This document shows positions 8,308 through 18,600 of a stretch of 21,372 nucleotides of DNA, piece after piece. The DNA lies in NCBI GenBank assembly GCA_023807065.1, contig JAJJLU010003989.1, positions 1-21,372 on the forward strand, in the 5' to 3' direction. Every line of letters starts with the position of its first letter. Within the stretch, counting starts at the first letter, position 1. This DNA comes from Isotricha intestinalis. Taxonomy: Eukaryota > Ciliophora > Litostomatea > Vestibuliferida > Isotrichidae. The translations under genes were made by a program, and so were the position numbers. The notes beneath the pieces were generated by a model. That model did not search any database. It had not been told where the DNA came from and was given only the letters and a program-made list of their open reading frames with translations.

Positions 8308-10557
8308 TTAATTAAATTTAAAAAATTGTAAAGGATTTGTACTACTTTTTTTTGGAAATGTGGTATTATGTGGATTTTGAGGTTGTGGAGAAATTTTTGA
8401 AGTTCTTAAACTAAGATAACTTTCATCAATCCTATGCTCAAGTATTTTACTTGTTGTGTTTTTGGAATTATCACTATAATTATAATTGACTTTTCTTCTA
8501 TTTAAAAATAAAGGATTTAATCTACTTGTTGTTACCATAATTTGTTCTTTTTTAAATTTATTTTTTTCTTTTATGAAATGATTTTGAACTGGAAAAGAGA
8601 TATTTTTATCATAATAATTTATTTTATTAAAAAAATCATTTAGTTCATTATATCCTATTGTATCTTTTATTTTTTCTTCTTCAAAATTAAAATTATTTTG
8701 AGTCCTTGATTCAATCAATGAAATTATTTGATTAAAATCTTTTATTTCTCCTATATTATTTTGTATATTAATATATTTTAATATAAATAAATCAATATAT
8801 AAATTTTTATTGACTGAAGAGAATGATTGAATAAATTTTTCATATACATCATATAGTAAATTATATATTTGCAATTTATATTTTTCTTCTTTTATTTCAA
8901 AAGAATAAATATATAAAATCATTTCTTTTAAACTTTCACTACATTTAATATTATCATTTGTTTCTTGTTCTGGATTTGAATAATTTTCATATTTTAAATA
9001 ATTTTTAAATGTATTATTTATAAATTGTTCTATTTTTGAAAAATTATTTTTTGCATAAATTTCTAAGATTTTATTAATTGTTTCTAATAAATTATTTCTT
9101 TTTAATTCTTTAATTACTATATTTAAATCATCATAAGATAGAATTTTCATCATAAAATTAAAATAGTCAATGCTGACTTTGTTTTGATTTATACTTTCTA
9201 AAAAATTGTTTAAAAAAGTTTCAAGTTGTGAAAATATTATTTGAATTAATTTTTCTTTATAAATATCATTTTCTAAAGATGAAATTTTTTTAATGATTGA
9301 ATAAAATTCATTTTCAAATTTAAAATTTTCTTTTTTTATTTGAAATGATAATATAGTTTTAAAATTTGAAGAAGAATATTTTTTGATATATCTTGAAACA
9401 ATATTTGACACTTGATCAATTGCTTTATTTAAAAAGAGAAAATAAAAAAATTCTTCATTTGAAATAATATTATTATCTTTCATAAAATTTATAATATTTA
9501 ATTCTTTTTCTGATATATTATCTTTTATATCATTTTTTATTTCTGTCCAAAATAAAATCAATTGATTTGTCTTAATTTTAATATCATCAACTGAATTATC
9601 TAAAACAAACATTGAATCAATATTACTTTTAATTTGAGAAATCATTAATTGAATAAATTCATTTATTCTTTCAACTATTTCCTTTTTGTTTTCATTATTA
9701 ATTATATATTGATTTATTATCATTACTATTGTTATGAGCATTTGATATATTTTCATTATTAAATTTTTATTTTCTTCTTTTATAAAATTATAATCTCTTT
9801 CTTGACTAATTAAAACTAAATTTTTTGTAATATTTAATATAAGTAATTTAATTATAATGTTCGTTGAAAAAGTTCCTTTTCCAATTGAAAGTTGATGAAA
9901 AATTTGATTAATTCCTTCATCATTATTTATTTTTAAATAAAATTCACTTAATTGTAATTCATTTTTAGATTCATCATTTAAAAAAATATTTTCATCTATT
10001 TGCTCAAATAAATTTTTATATATTTCTAAATTATTAATTAAATTTTTTTCTTCAATAAAATTTTTCATTATTTCTTCAGTCAAATCAATAACTAAAAAAT
10101 TATAATCTTCGTGTTTTTCTTCTTTTAAATTCAATTTTATAGTTTTTAATTCATTAATAATTTGTTGATACTCTTTAGTTTTTAATAACTGATAACATTC
10201 ATCAATTTTTTCATCAATTATATCATCATTATTATTTTCTTCTTCGGAAATAAAATTAATATCAAATTTAATCCCTTTTAAAATATTTTCAATTTTATCT
10301 AAATCAATATTTGATAAATTATCACCTAATTGAACTCTTATTTCTTCCAATTCCTTCAAATTATTTGATATTTTTTCAAGACCATTTATACTTTCTGTTA
10401 AATCAGAATATTTTTGTAAAATTAATTCTTTTAAATCATCATCTTTATCATTTATTTCTTTTTCTTTATTCATTTTATATTTCTTTATTTGAATTAATTG
10501 ATTAGATTTAAATAAGTCTCTAACTGTTCTTTCTACTATTAAATCATATTCATCCAT
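8308..10557 (-). CDS. COG1: Conserved oligomeric Golgi complex subunit 1 (COG1)
   Basis: 749 residues. The N-terminus (about residues 8-75) has the Vps51/COG1 helix signature: an RDLFKSN motif, a charged helix, then ELILQKYSDLTESINGLEKI. This matches the animal and plant COG1 pattern of ELF, then K-ELR-LVG-RYRDLL-AADTI. The rest is helical, rich in Asn, Lys, Glu and Ile, with no membrane span, as expected of a CATCHR-type tethering subunit. Residues 650-749 are a basic and polar tail with Ser/Thr/Asn-rich low complexity. COG1 belongs to lobe A of the COG complex on Golgi membranes, which tethers retrograde intra-Golgi vesicles. The start at 10557 is the first Met and gives the conserved N-terminal helix directly. 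The gene converges on the PAS-protein gene with a 275-bp spacer. Other CATCHR subunits (Vps51, Sec5, Exo84) share this helix, so COG1 is the best but not the only reading. Confidence 0.78.
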   Translation of the reverse strand: MDEYDLIVERTVRDLFKSNQLIQIKKYKMNKEKEINDKDDDLKELILQKYSDLTESINGLEKISNNLKELEEIRVQLGDNLSNIDLDKIENILKGIKFDINFISEEENNNDDIIDEKIDECYQLLKTKEYQQIINELKTIKLNLKEEKHEDYNFLVIDLTEEIMKNFIEEKNLINNLEIYKNLFEQIDENIFLNDESKNELQLSEFYLKINNDEGINQIFHQLSIGKGTFSTNIIIKLLILNITKNLVLISQERDYNFIKEENKNLIMKIYQMLITIVMIINQYIINNENKKEIVERINEFIQLMISQIKSNIDSMFVLDNSVDDIKIKTNQLILFWTEIKNDIKDNISEKELNIINFMKDNNIISNEEFFYFLFLNKAIDQVSNIVSRYIKKYSSSNFKTILSFQIKKENFKFENEFYSIIKKISSLENDIYKEKLIQIIFSQLETFLNNFLESINQNKVSIDYFNFMMKILSYDDLNIVIKELKRNNLLETINKILEIYAKNNFSKIEQFINNTFKNYLKYENYSNPEQETNDNIKCSESLKEMILYIYSFEIKEEKYKLQIYNLLYDVYEKFIQSFSSVNKNLYIDLFILKYINIQNNIGEIKDFNQIISLIESRTQNNFNFEEEKIKDTIGYNELNDFFNKINYYDKNISFPVQNHFIKEKNKFKKEQIMVTTSRLNPLFLNRRKVNYNYSDNSKNTTSKILEHRIDESYLSLRTSKISPQPQNPHNTTFPKKSSTNPLQFFKFN

Positions 10558-10618
10558 TAAAATATATAAAAATTTAAAAAAAAAATAAAATTTATCTATT
10601 ATTTATCAATTTAATTAT

Positions 10619-10801
10619 TTAATATTCATCTTTTATTTCTTTTAATAGTTTTTCTATTTGTTCTGGTTTCATTGCATTTTTCCTTTTATAAGGGTATTTT
10701 TTAATTTCTTCTTTTTTTCTTGGGAACAATATATGACTAAAAAATATCATCAATAAAAAACTGAACAATACAATAAATATGATAATATTTCTTTTCTCCA
10801 T
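10619..10801 (-). CDS. Small single-span membrane protein, 60 residues, unrecognised
   Basis: The 60-codon frame sits alone between two minus-strand genes, 61 bp upstream of COG1 and 195 bp downstream of the V-ATPase gene, and ends in TAA. It encodes a short positive N-terminus (MEKR), one strong hydrophobic segment at about residues 5-27, and then a Lys/Glu-rich cytosolic-type tail ending in an amphipathic helix (PEQIEKLLKEIKDEY). The ordered layout of span, basic linker with KKYPYKRK and charged helix looks like a real tail-type membrane microprotein and not random AT-rich sequence. No family is recognised and no function is assigned. It is not a shadow, because nothing else codes here. An upstream mini-intron adding residues cannot be excluded. 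Confidence 0.6.
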   Translation of the reverse strand: MEKRNIIIFIVLFSFLLMIFFSHILFPRKKEEIKKYPYKRKNAMKPEQIEKLLKEIKDEY

Positions 10802-10996
10802 TAATTATTAAGAAATAATGATAAAATATTAATCAGAAAATAATTATTTTATTATTCAATTTTTTTAAATTTATTTTTAACTCTAGAATTTTTTATTTAA
10901 ATAAAAAATGAAATATTTTTTTAATTCTATTAATATAAAAAGCTAAAATTGGACTATTTTTAAAAAGTAATAAAAAAATAATAATTTAATCATTTC

Positions 10997-13659
10997 TTAA
11001 ACAGAATCTTCATTTAAAGGTAAATTAGTATTAAAGCAAAAAGGCATAAACAAATGTCCATCACCATGATAAAATTTATTTTGAAATTCAACCCAATGTA
11101 ATCTTAAAGTATGTAAAAAGCATTCCATCACATCCATAAAAAGTAAAACTCCCCCAGTAAGAACACAAAAAGCAATTATACCTGAAAAAGAAAGTAAAAT
11201 AATATTAATAAAAACATATGGTGTCAGAGCTCCCATTCCAACAGTATATTGAAAACATACTTTAGATAATTGAGAATGAGCTAAACTTAAAGCCCATAAT
11301 CTCAAATAACTTGCAGTATTTGAAACTGTCCCTAAAACAAATTCAATTGAATCTATTAAAACTCCTACAAAAACATCTGAAAATGAAGCTTTTGAATTTT
11401 CATTATCTTTATTTTCATCTTCTAATAATTTCTCAGCATATTCTTCATTATTTATTAAATTTCTTTTTTTATTTTGAATTTTATCAAATTTTCTATCTGA
11501 TTGAATTTTTTTCCCGATCACTGTCGGTATTATCATTATTGAAACACAAATCATAGATAATATTAAAATGAGAGAATGGAAAAATTGAATTTTATTATGG
11601 TTTCCCCATATTGCATCATATTTTTCATCTATTTTACCCATTGGTTTTAGAAATATATCCATCATTAATCCTTTTATATCTGGAGCTTTTCTTGAATCAA
11701 CAAAAAGTTTATTCCATTTTAATAATATTAATACATCCATATATCCAAAAAGAATTGACATTAATATTATTTCTGGTATAAATACAAAAAAAAATTCAAC
11801 ATAATCTCCTATAAAAATACTATTTAAACCTTTCAATAATATTCCTAAAATCATATGTAAAACACCTAAAATAACACTTAGTTTCATTTTTAAAGAATTA
11901 ATCACAGTTAATTCATTCAACGAGCCAGCCCAAATTGGATCTAACCCAAATTTATAATTACAGCTATTAGTTTTATTATATTCATTATAATTGTTTTTTG
12001 GATCTCCTTCTATTTTTACTGTATAACAAGTCGAAAAATTAATTGGAACAGAAGCAAAATCATTATACATAAATCCACAAAACATACCAAAAAATCCCAT
12101 TAATAAAAGAAAATATCTAAAGGGTAAAAAACTTTTTAAAATTGAACCACTTTCTAAATTTTTTGCTTTTATACAAATAAATAAAGCAAATACAAATATG
12201 AATAAAGAATGACATATATCCCCAAACATTACCCCAAATAAAAAAGGGAAAGTTATAACATTAAAGAGTCCAGGATTAATTTCTCTATATCTTGGAATTC
12301 CATAAGTATTAGTCACTTCTTGAAAAGCATATAAAAATTCATTTGTTGGTATATAAGTTGGAGGTTCAGAAAAATCATTTTCTTCAACAACTCCTTCTAT
12401 ATTTGCTCTTAATTTATCATCTTTTCCTTGGAAAACTGCATTAATATTATTTATTAATGAACTTAATGTTCTTTCTGGAACCCAAATTTCTCCATCAATA
12501 AAGTTTTCTCTTACAATACATTTATTTAATGTGAAATATATCATTTTTTCTTCAAGAAAATATAATCTATATAATGAATATTTTATTGATTTGTTATTCA
12601 TTTGATTTATTTTTGTTAGCATATCATTTATACTTTTTTCTGTTTGAACTAATAAATTTTTTTTTTGAACAATATCATCTTCGATTTTTCTTATTTCAAA
12701 TTGTATTTCTTCTCTTTTTGGAACATTATATCTTGAAGCTTGGAACATTTCACAAATTTTGAGTATTTTTCCTAATAAAACATTTTCAACTCCTCCTTGG
12801 AATAAAATATTAAATATAACTTTTTGTTTATTATCCAAAATATTATGTTCTTTTATTAAAGAAGTGCTTTTTGTATTTTTATTAGCAAAAGAAAATCCTC
12901 TATGTCTAACAGAGGAAGTATATAAATATTCATCATCATTAATATTTAAATTATAAAAAGAAGCAATAGCTCTTCCTCTACTAATTCTAAAAATCATTCT
13001 TTTCATTCTTAATTGATCAGCAAATTTAACAACTCCAGCAATAAAACTTAAATTATCAACAACATTAATAGGATTAATTGGTTCTGATGGTGATGAGGTA
13101 TTAATAATTTCATCTTCTATATTTTTAGAAAAATTTGAATTCGGAATTAAAATAGAATTATTTGATGTTATTAATTCAGAAGTTTTTTCCAAAACATATT
13201 TTTTTTCTATTAATGTTATTAAATCTTCTCTTATTGTTGAAAGATTATCTACTAATTCTCTTAATTGCTTATCATTTTCCATTATTTCAGATTCTAAAAA
13301 ATCAAAATATGTTGAACCGTATTTTTTATCTTTATTAGTTAAATCTATTGTTAATTGATCATTAAATTCTTGATATGATTTAAAATTTTCAGTTTCTAAA
13401 TGAAAATCTTCACATATTGAATTAAAGTCATTTATTTTTTTAATCATATCATCACATCTTTTTAACATTTGACTAAAATTTTTTTTTGCTTCTATATCAT
13501 CTTGAGTTAAATCAACAAATTCAACTCCATCTTCTAAATTTCCTAATGCCCGCATTGTTTCATTTGCACTTTCTCTTGGTATACGAATTTTTTTATGACA
13601 CATCTTTTCAGATCTATAAGAGAAAAATTATATTTCTAATATTACCTGAAAATACTCAT
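10997..13659 (-). CDS. ATP6V0A: V-type proton ATPase subunit a (Vo sector, 116-kDa type)
   Basis: After splicing a 32-nt intron the protein is 876 residues, normal for the family. Exon 1 supplies M-S-I-F-R-S-E-K, the conserved SLFRSEEM start of eukaryotic a subunits; without it the frame begins only at the internal Met at 13603. Residues 1 to about 450 form the cytosolic arm with coiled-coil helices (RSANETMRALGNLEDGVEFVDL). From about 455 come the membrane spans, opening with TFPFLFGVMFGDICHSLF. The proton-path segment ASYLRLWALSLAHSQLS carries the essential Arg (residue 776, equivalent to yeast Vph1 Arg735). It ends with the conserved HWVEFQNKFYHGDGHLF.PF. Subunit a forms the two proton half-channels against the c-ring in the V-ATPase that acidifies endosomes, lysosomes, contractile vacuoles or food vacuoles. 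Which compartment this isoform serves cannot be read from sequence. All key residues seen are intact. Confidence 0.97.
13614..13645 (-). other. 32-nt mini-intron in the V-ATPase a gene
   Basis: On the minus strand the segment starts GTAATATTAG and ends TTTCTCTTATAG. It splits codon 5 (AG|A, Arg) in phase 2. Removing it joins ATGAGTATTTTCAG to ATCTGAAAAGATG and recreates the family's conserved N-terminus. Its T-rich 3' part precedes the TAG acceptor. Confidence 0.93.
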
Positions 13660-13725
13660 TTTTAGATTTTAATAAAAAAAGAATAAAATAATAATTTATT
13701 TAAATATAATAGAGATTTATTTTTT
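13660..13725. promoter_or_regulatory. 66-bp divergent spacer (shared promoter region)
   Basis: Only 66 bp separate the V-ATPase a start codon (leftward) from the start of the PDI-like gene (rightward). The segment is almost pure A/T with no clear motif. Both promoters and 5' UTRs must fit here or overlap the coding sequence, so a bidirectional promoter is likely; this is inferred from spacing alone. Confidence 0.55.
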
Positions 13726-15156
13726 ATGATGATGAATTTTTTTTTCATATATTTTATAAATCTAACACAAGAAAAGGAGATTAAAAATAATATACTTATA
13801 TATAATAAAGAAACAAAGATTAATTTATCTGAAATTGATGATTATTTTATTTTCTTTTATAATCCTTGGAGTAATTATACTAAAAATTTTTATAAAGAAG
13901 TAGAAAAAGCTAATTTAAAAATTAATAAAAATCTAGAATTTTCAATTATTGTAATTGATATCACTTTAATTGAAAAAGAATTTATATTTAAAAAAATTAG
14001 AATAAATTTTGAAGAAAATTACTTATTTGAATTTATATTTGTTTCCAAAAGAGGTATTCAATTTTATGATAAAATACCTAAAGAAAATTTCATTAAAAAA
14101 TTTATGTTATATTGTCTTTATGATGGAATTATTAATATAAAAGAAGAAAACATTAATAAAAAGATTAGTGAAGGAAAGGAAACTATAATTCTATATTCAA
14201 AAAATGAAAAAAATATTATGAATACAAAAGAATATTTAAAGGAATATCATAAGATTTTATTTTTAGTAAGCTCAAATAATGAAAAAATAATGTTGTATAA
14301 AAAAGGAGAATTCATAGGTGATTTTAATATCAAAAAAGATAATATTTCATCACCAAATAAATTTTTGGAAAATAATTTAAAGAATAAAAAAAAATTATAT
14401 AAAAATATAAATTTAAAATTTATCGATGAAGTATTTATGAAGAGAAAAAATTTTTCAATTCTTTTTTATAATAAATTGAATAATTCAACTCAAAACATTT
14501 CTCATTTTATAGAACATAAAATGTCAAAAGAAAAAAAATATGAAAATATTTATTTTGGAATGACAGATATAACAAGTCAAATTAAGTATAAACTTATGAA
14601 ATTTATAGGCGTTGAAGAAAACGATTTTCCTTTATTTTGTTTAGTATTATTTAAAGACAAAGAATATGAGATAAAAATTATGAAAGAAAAATTAACAGAA
14701 TTAAATATCATTAATTTTATGGATAATCAATTTGATAATAAAAGTAAAAAATCTATAAAAAAAAATGTTTTAATTGGAAATATCATTGAAATAAAAAATT
14801 CTGAAAATTTTGAAGAATTTATTTTTGGGAAACCAAAAATAAATAAGATTATATTTATATATAGTGAATGGTGTTCATTTTGTATTCAAGCAAAATATTT
14901 ATTTAAAAAATTATCAAATCAAAAAAAAAAAAATAAAATGTTTGAATTTTGCCAAATTAATATTGAAAAGTTTAGTTTAAGAAAAAATTGTAAAGTTTTT
15001 AATTTTTTTATGAATATTACCGATCTCCCATCTATCATTATTATTCCTTCAAATATTAAAAATCCTTTAAATGACTATTTAATATATAAAAACAATTATA
15101 TTTATTCAGAATTATTATCATTTATTGAACAATATGAAATTAATAATGAATTGTAA
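13726..15156 (+). CDS. Thioredoxin-fold (PDI-like) secretory-pathway protein
   Basis: 476 residues. The start lies at three consecutive Met codons and is followed by a short hydrophobic segment (NFFFIYFINL, residues 4-13) that reads as a signal peptide or anchor. An N-terminal thioredoxin-like domain follows, with DYFIFFYNPWSNYTKNFYKE at about residues 39-58. The position of the usual CGHC is SNYT, so this domain lacks both redox Cys. The middle (about 150-340) is divergent and may hold further degenerate thioredoxin folds. The C-terminal domain has an intact CxxC: EWCSFC (Cys383, Cys386), followed by the cis-Pro region DLPSIIII. The protein ends in NNEL, which resembles but does not match the usual ER-retention signal. 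The layout of a dead first domain and an active last domain suggests an ER oxidoreductase or chaperone of the PDI superfamily. The exact subfamily is not recognised. It diverges from the V-ATPase a gene across a 66-bp spacer. Confidence 0.75.
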   Translation: MMMNFFFIYFINLTQEKEIKNNILIYNKETKINLSEIDDYFIFFYNPWSNYTKNFYKEVEKANLKINKNLEFSIIVIDITLIEKEFIFKKIRINFEENYLFEFIFVSKRGIQFYDKIPKENFIKKFMLYCLYDGIINIKEENINKKISEGKETIILYSKNEKNIMNTKEYLKEYHKILFLVSSNNEKIMLYKKGEFIGDFNIKKDNISSPNKFLENNLKNKKKLYKNINLKFIDEVFMKRKNFSILFYNKLNNSTQNISHFIEHKMSKEKKYENIYFGMTDITSQIKYKLMKFIGVEENDFPLFCLVLFKDKEYEIKIMKEKLTELNIINFMDNQFDNKSKKSIKKNVLIGNIIEIKNSENFEEFIFGKPKINKIIFIYSEWCSFCIQAKYLFKKLSNQKKKNKMFEFCQINIEKFSLRKNCKVFNFFMNITDLPSIIIIPSNIKNPLNDYLIYKNNYIYSELLSFIEQYEINNEL

Positions 15157-15684
15157 AAAAATTAGAAAGTATTGTATTTATAACTATATTTTATATATTA
15201 TATAGATAAAATAGTTAAAAATCTTTTAATTTAGAATTTAAAAGGGAAACTTTAAATTGTTTCGCTAATTTATAATATATTAATGATTACTTTAATATTA
15301 GTCTATAACTTCAATTTTATATGAAAAACTTATATTATTTATATTATCACTTTGTTTTCATGCTCTTTTCTTAAAAGTAATTTATTATTAAAATTAAAAA
15401 AATAAATTGATATTTAATTGAAATAGGATTGTCAATTTTTATAAGTTTTGTAAGAAAATGAATAATATCTTTAAAAAAATTTATGATTTGGTTTTAATAA
15501 GAAAAAACTAAAATAATTATTTTATTTTTTTATCCTTATTATGATTCATGAAAATATACCATTTAAAACCTTAATTATGTATAAAAATCAAATAAAAATT
15601 AAATTTAATTGAATTCTTTATTAAAAAATAAATAAAAATAACTCCTTTTATGATTTGTATAATTCCTATATAAAATGAAAATTA
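15157..15684. other. Convergent AT-rich intergenic spacer
   Basis: 528 bp between the 3' ends of the PDI-like gene and the USP32-like gene. I see only A/T-rich sequence with short inverted A/T stretches, no open frame of note and no tRNA-like or other RNA gene. Both 3' UTRs must lie here. Confidence 0.6.
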
Positions 15685-18600
15685 TTAAAAAACCATACAA
15701 CTACCACATTTCTGGGAGTTTTTTTTATGAGGCACTTCATCTATAAGTTCTTTTTCATTATATTCTGTTTTAATGGTTTCTTTGATATTACTCTCAATTT
15801 TAATATCAACATAACCTTTCTCAATTTTTACTTTTCCATAATAAATATTATCTTTTTGATATACATTAGTCAAAAATCCTTTTCCATTATGAGTTATAAC
15901 TGGTTCACCATAAAAAAATTCGCAGTCCTTTTTATATTCAACTTTGATTTCATTATTTTCATCAAAAGAATAATTAAAAATATACTGAAATTTGTTTTGT
16001 TTCATATATATTTTAAAGGCAGTATCCATTAAACCAATATAATTAAAATATAAATCTCCATCTTTATAAGGTCTCATTTTATAAAATAGCATATATGCTG
16101 AATTTGATTCAATATAATTATCATTTTCAGTAATAAAAGAATCATCGTATTTAACCCAATTATTTCCATGTTTAACTAAACAACTATAATGTCCTCCTGA
16201 TAATGTTCCATTATGATTTACTACTGAATATAAGTCAAATAATGGAAAATTTTTACCTTTACATAAAAATTGCGTTAAATCTAAGTCTTGTAATGGAAAA
16301 GTTATTAAAGATTCTATTTTTTTTGTATACATTTTTGTATATTTAAACCTTTTTAAGACTAAAACTAAATATTGAGGTAACCTTTCTATTTCATAATGTT
16401 TTTTAAAAATTGTTTTTTTTTTACAATTTTCACAATAAATATCTTTAACTTCTTCTTCAGCTGTGAAAAGTTTTAAACATTCAATTAATGGAATTTTAAC
16501 ACGAATATTTTCATGAATATCATCAATATTATTATTATTTACACTAGGATGAATTAACATTAAATTTTTATTTTTATCTAGAATTTCCTTTATTACCACT
16601 TCACAACACCATTCAACTACAATTAAATCATCAATATTAAAATCTAAATAATTAATATTATGAGGATCTAAAATACATCCATTACAAAATTTAAACCAAG
16701 GGCAAAAAGAACATTCAAGAGTATTTTTTTTAACAATTTTAATAACAAAAGGAGAACAAGGTTTAATATCATTCTTATTCATACTTCTTCCAGATCCTGA
16801 TTTTATTGGACTTAAAATCTGATTTACTTCTTTCCACCAAAGACAATTTTCATATTTCGTTGGTGTATTTAGGAAATATTCATATTTTTCCCACATAATT
16901 TCATATAAATGAAATGGTTTTATTGAATTTTTTGTTGTCATTAATATATAATCTTGAGAAAATTCTAAATTCTCATAAAATGTAGTTTTTATTAATAAAT
17001 CATTTGTTGCTTTATCATTTTTATAACGATGAAATATAGGAATGATTATTTCTCTTTCTTCTTTTTCATTAGAAATTAATTCATTATTAGATTTTGATAA
17101 GTTATTCAAATTATCTTTTTTATTTCCTTTTTTTTCTGATGAAGCATCTGCTAATTGGTTAATTAATTTATTTTGATAATTTGAGTCTTGATAATTCACC
17201 ATTAATTGTATTTTTTCTTTATCTAGTTTCTTGGGATTTGAATCTTTTAAATCTTTATATTCAAATATTTGTTTTATTCCTTTATGATTTAATAATTCAT
17301 ATACTAAAACACTTTGATAATTTGTAAAGCAATCATCAATCAATAAATCTTCATCAATATAATCTTTATTATGTAAAATAAGAAACTTAGTGTAATCTGA
17401 TTTTTCTTCTAATTCTAATTCTCTCATTGATTTTAATATTTCTATAATTTTTGAACATTTTTCTTTTCTCCCAATTTCAATTCTAATTCTAAGTGGAATA
17501 TTAATATTTAAAGCATTTGAAACAATATCTTCATTTTTATTAACTTTTTTTGTTTTTATTTCCTTTTCAAAATAAAAAGTTGTTAATTGATCAAAAGCAG
17601 AATTTGTTTCTTTTGTATCTTTATTTTCTAATATTGAAGCAGTGGATAAATCGCTTTCTTCAGCATAAATTCCAATTGAATTTGATTTAATTTTTTTTAA
17701 ATTTTTTCTTATTCCAATATTAAGATAATTATCAACATTATAATAAAGTTTTAAAGTAAAGGGTAATCTAAATAAAATGATTTCTAAAATAATTTTATTT
17801 CCTTCTGGAATTGGAAGTGATAAAGAACTAAAATGTTCAAAAGAAATTTTAGATTTATTACAAACAGTACATCTTAAAGTAGATTTTAATTGACCTAAAT
17901 ATAAACTATGAATGTAAGAAGCATTATTTCTAATATTATTTGCCCATATTTCATTTCCTAAATCTTCTTCATTTGTATCTATATTTTCTGGATTTATAAT
18001 GTTAATTTTATTACTTTTTATATTTGTATCTTCATGTAAAGAATCTAATAAAAATGTATAAAAGTCATAGGCATCTTGTTGTTCAAAATTTTTAAATGTT
18101 TCATTATATTCACCACAAATTTCTTTAAATGTATTAGGAGTTATTGTTTTGTTTTCTTCAATCCATTTCTGCTTTAATAATTTAATAAATTCTTTTATTA
18201 ATTTTCCCTTTGTTTTTTTATTAATCAAAAAATTCAATAAATCATTCTCAGGAATATTTTTTTTTAATAAAATATCCTTTAATTCGACATTATTTAAAAA
18301 AGTTTGTAAAATACTATTTAAATAACAAGTGTTACCAATATTAACTAAACCAACTGAAATTTTATTATTAGATTTTTCTTTATTCATTTTTTCACTAGGC
18401 CAATTTCCATTATTAATTTCTAAAACAATTATAGCACTTCCTACTATATTTTCATCTTCAAGTTTTTTTTCAAAATCAACAATTTCAAAATTACCTTGAT
18501 AATAAAGCCATAAGCGTGTTTTTCCGGGTTCTAAAGGAATATTTATACTTGCTTCTAAAGCTTTTAATAAATCAACAAATTTAGTTTGACGAGAAAAAGC

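Noticed and set aside
11311..11556. Plus-strand frames opposite the V-ATPase a gene (also at 12574-12956)
   Set aside because: They are Leu/Phe-rich complements of Lys/Glu-rich or membrane coding sequence on the other strand.
15153..15156. C-terminal NNEL as a proven ER-retention signal
   Set aside because: Asn in the first position is outside the usual K/H/R/Q/S/A set, so it is mentioned only as a resemblance.
15727..16032. 101-codon plus-strand frame opposite the end of the USP32-like gene (also 18981-19193 and, opposite COG1, 10311-10505)
   Set aside because: These are antisense shadows with Phe/Ile-rich composition, opposite well-conserved coding sequence.
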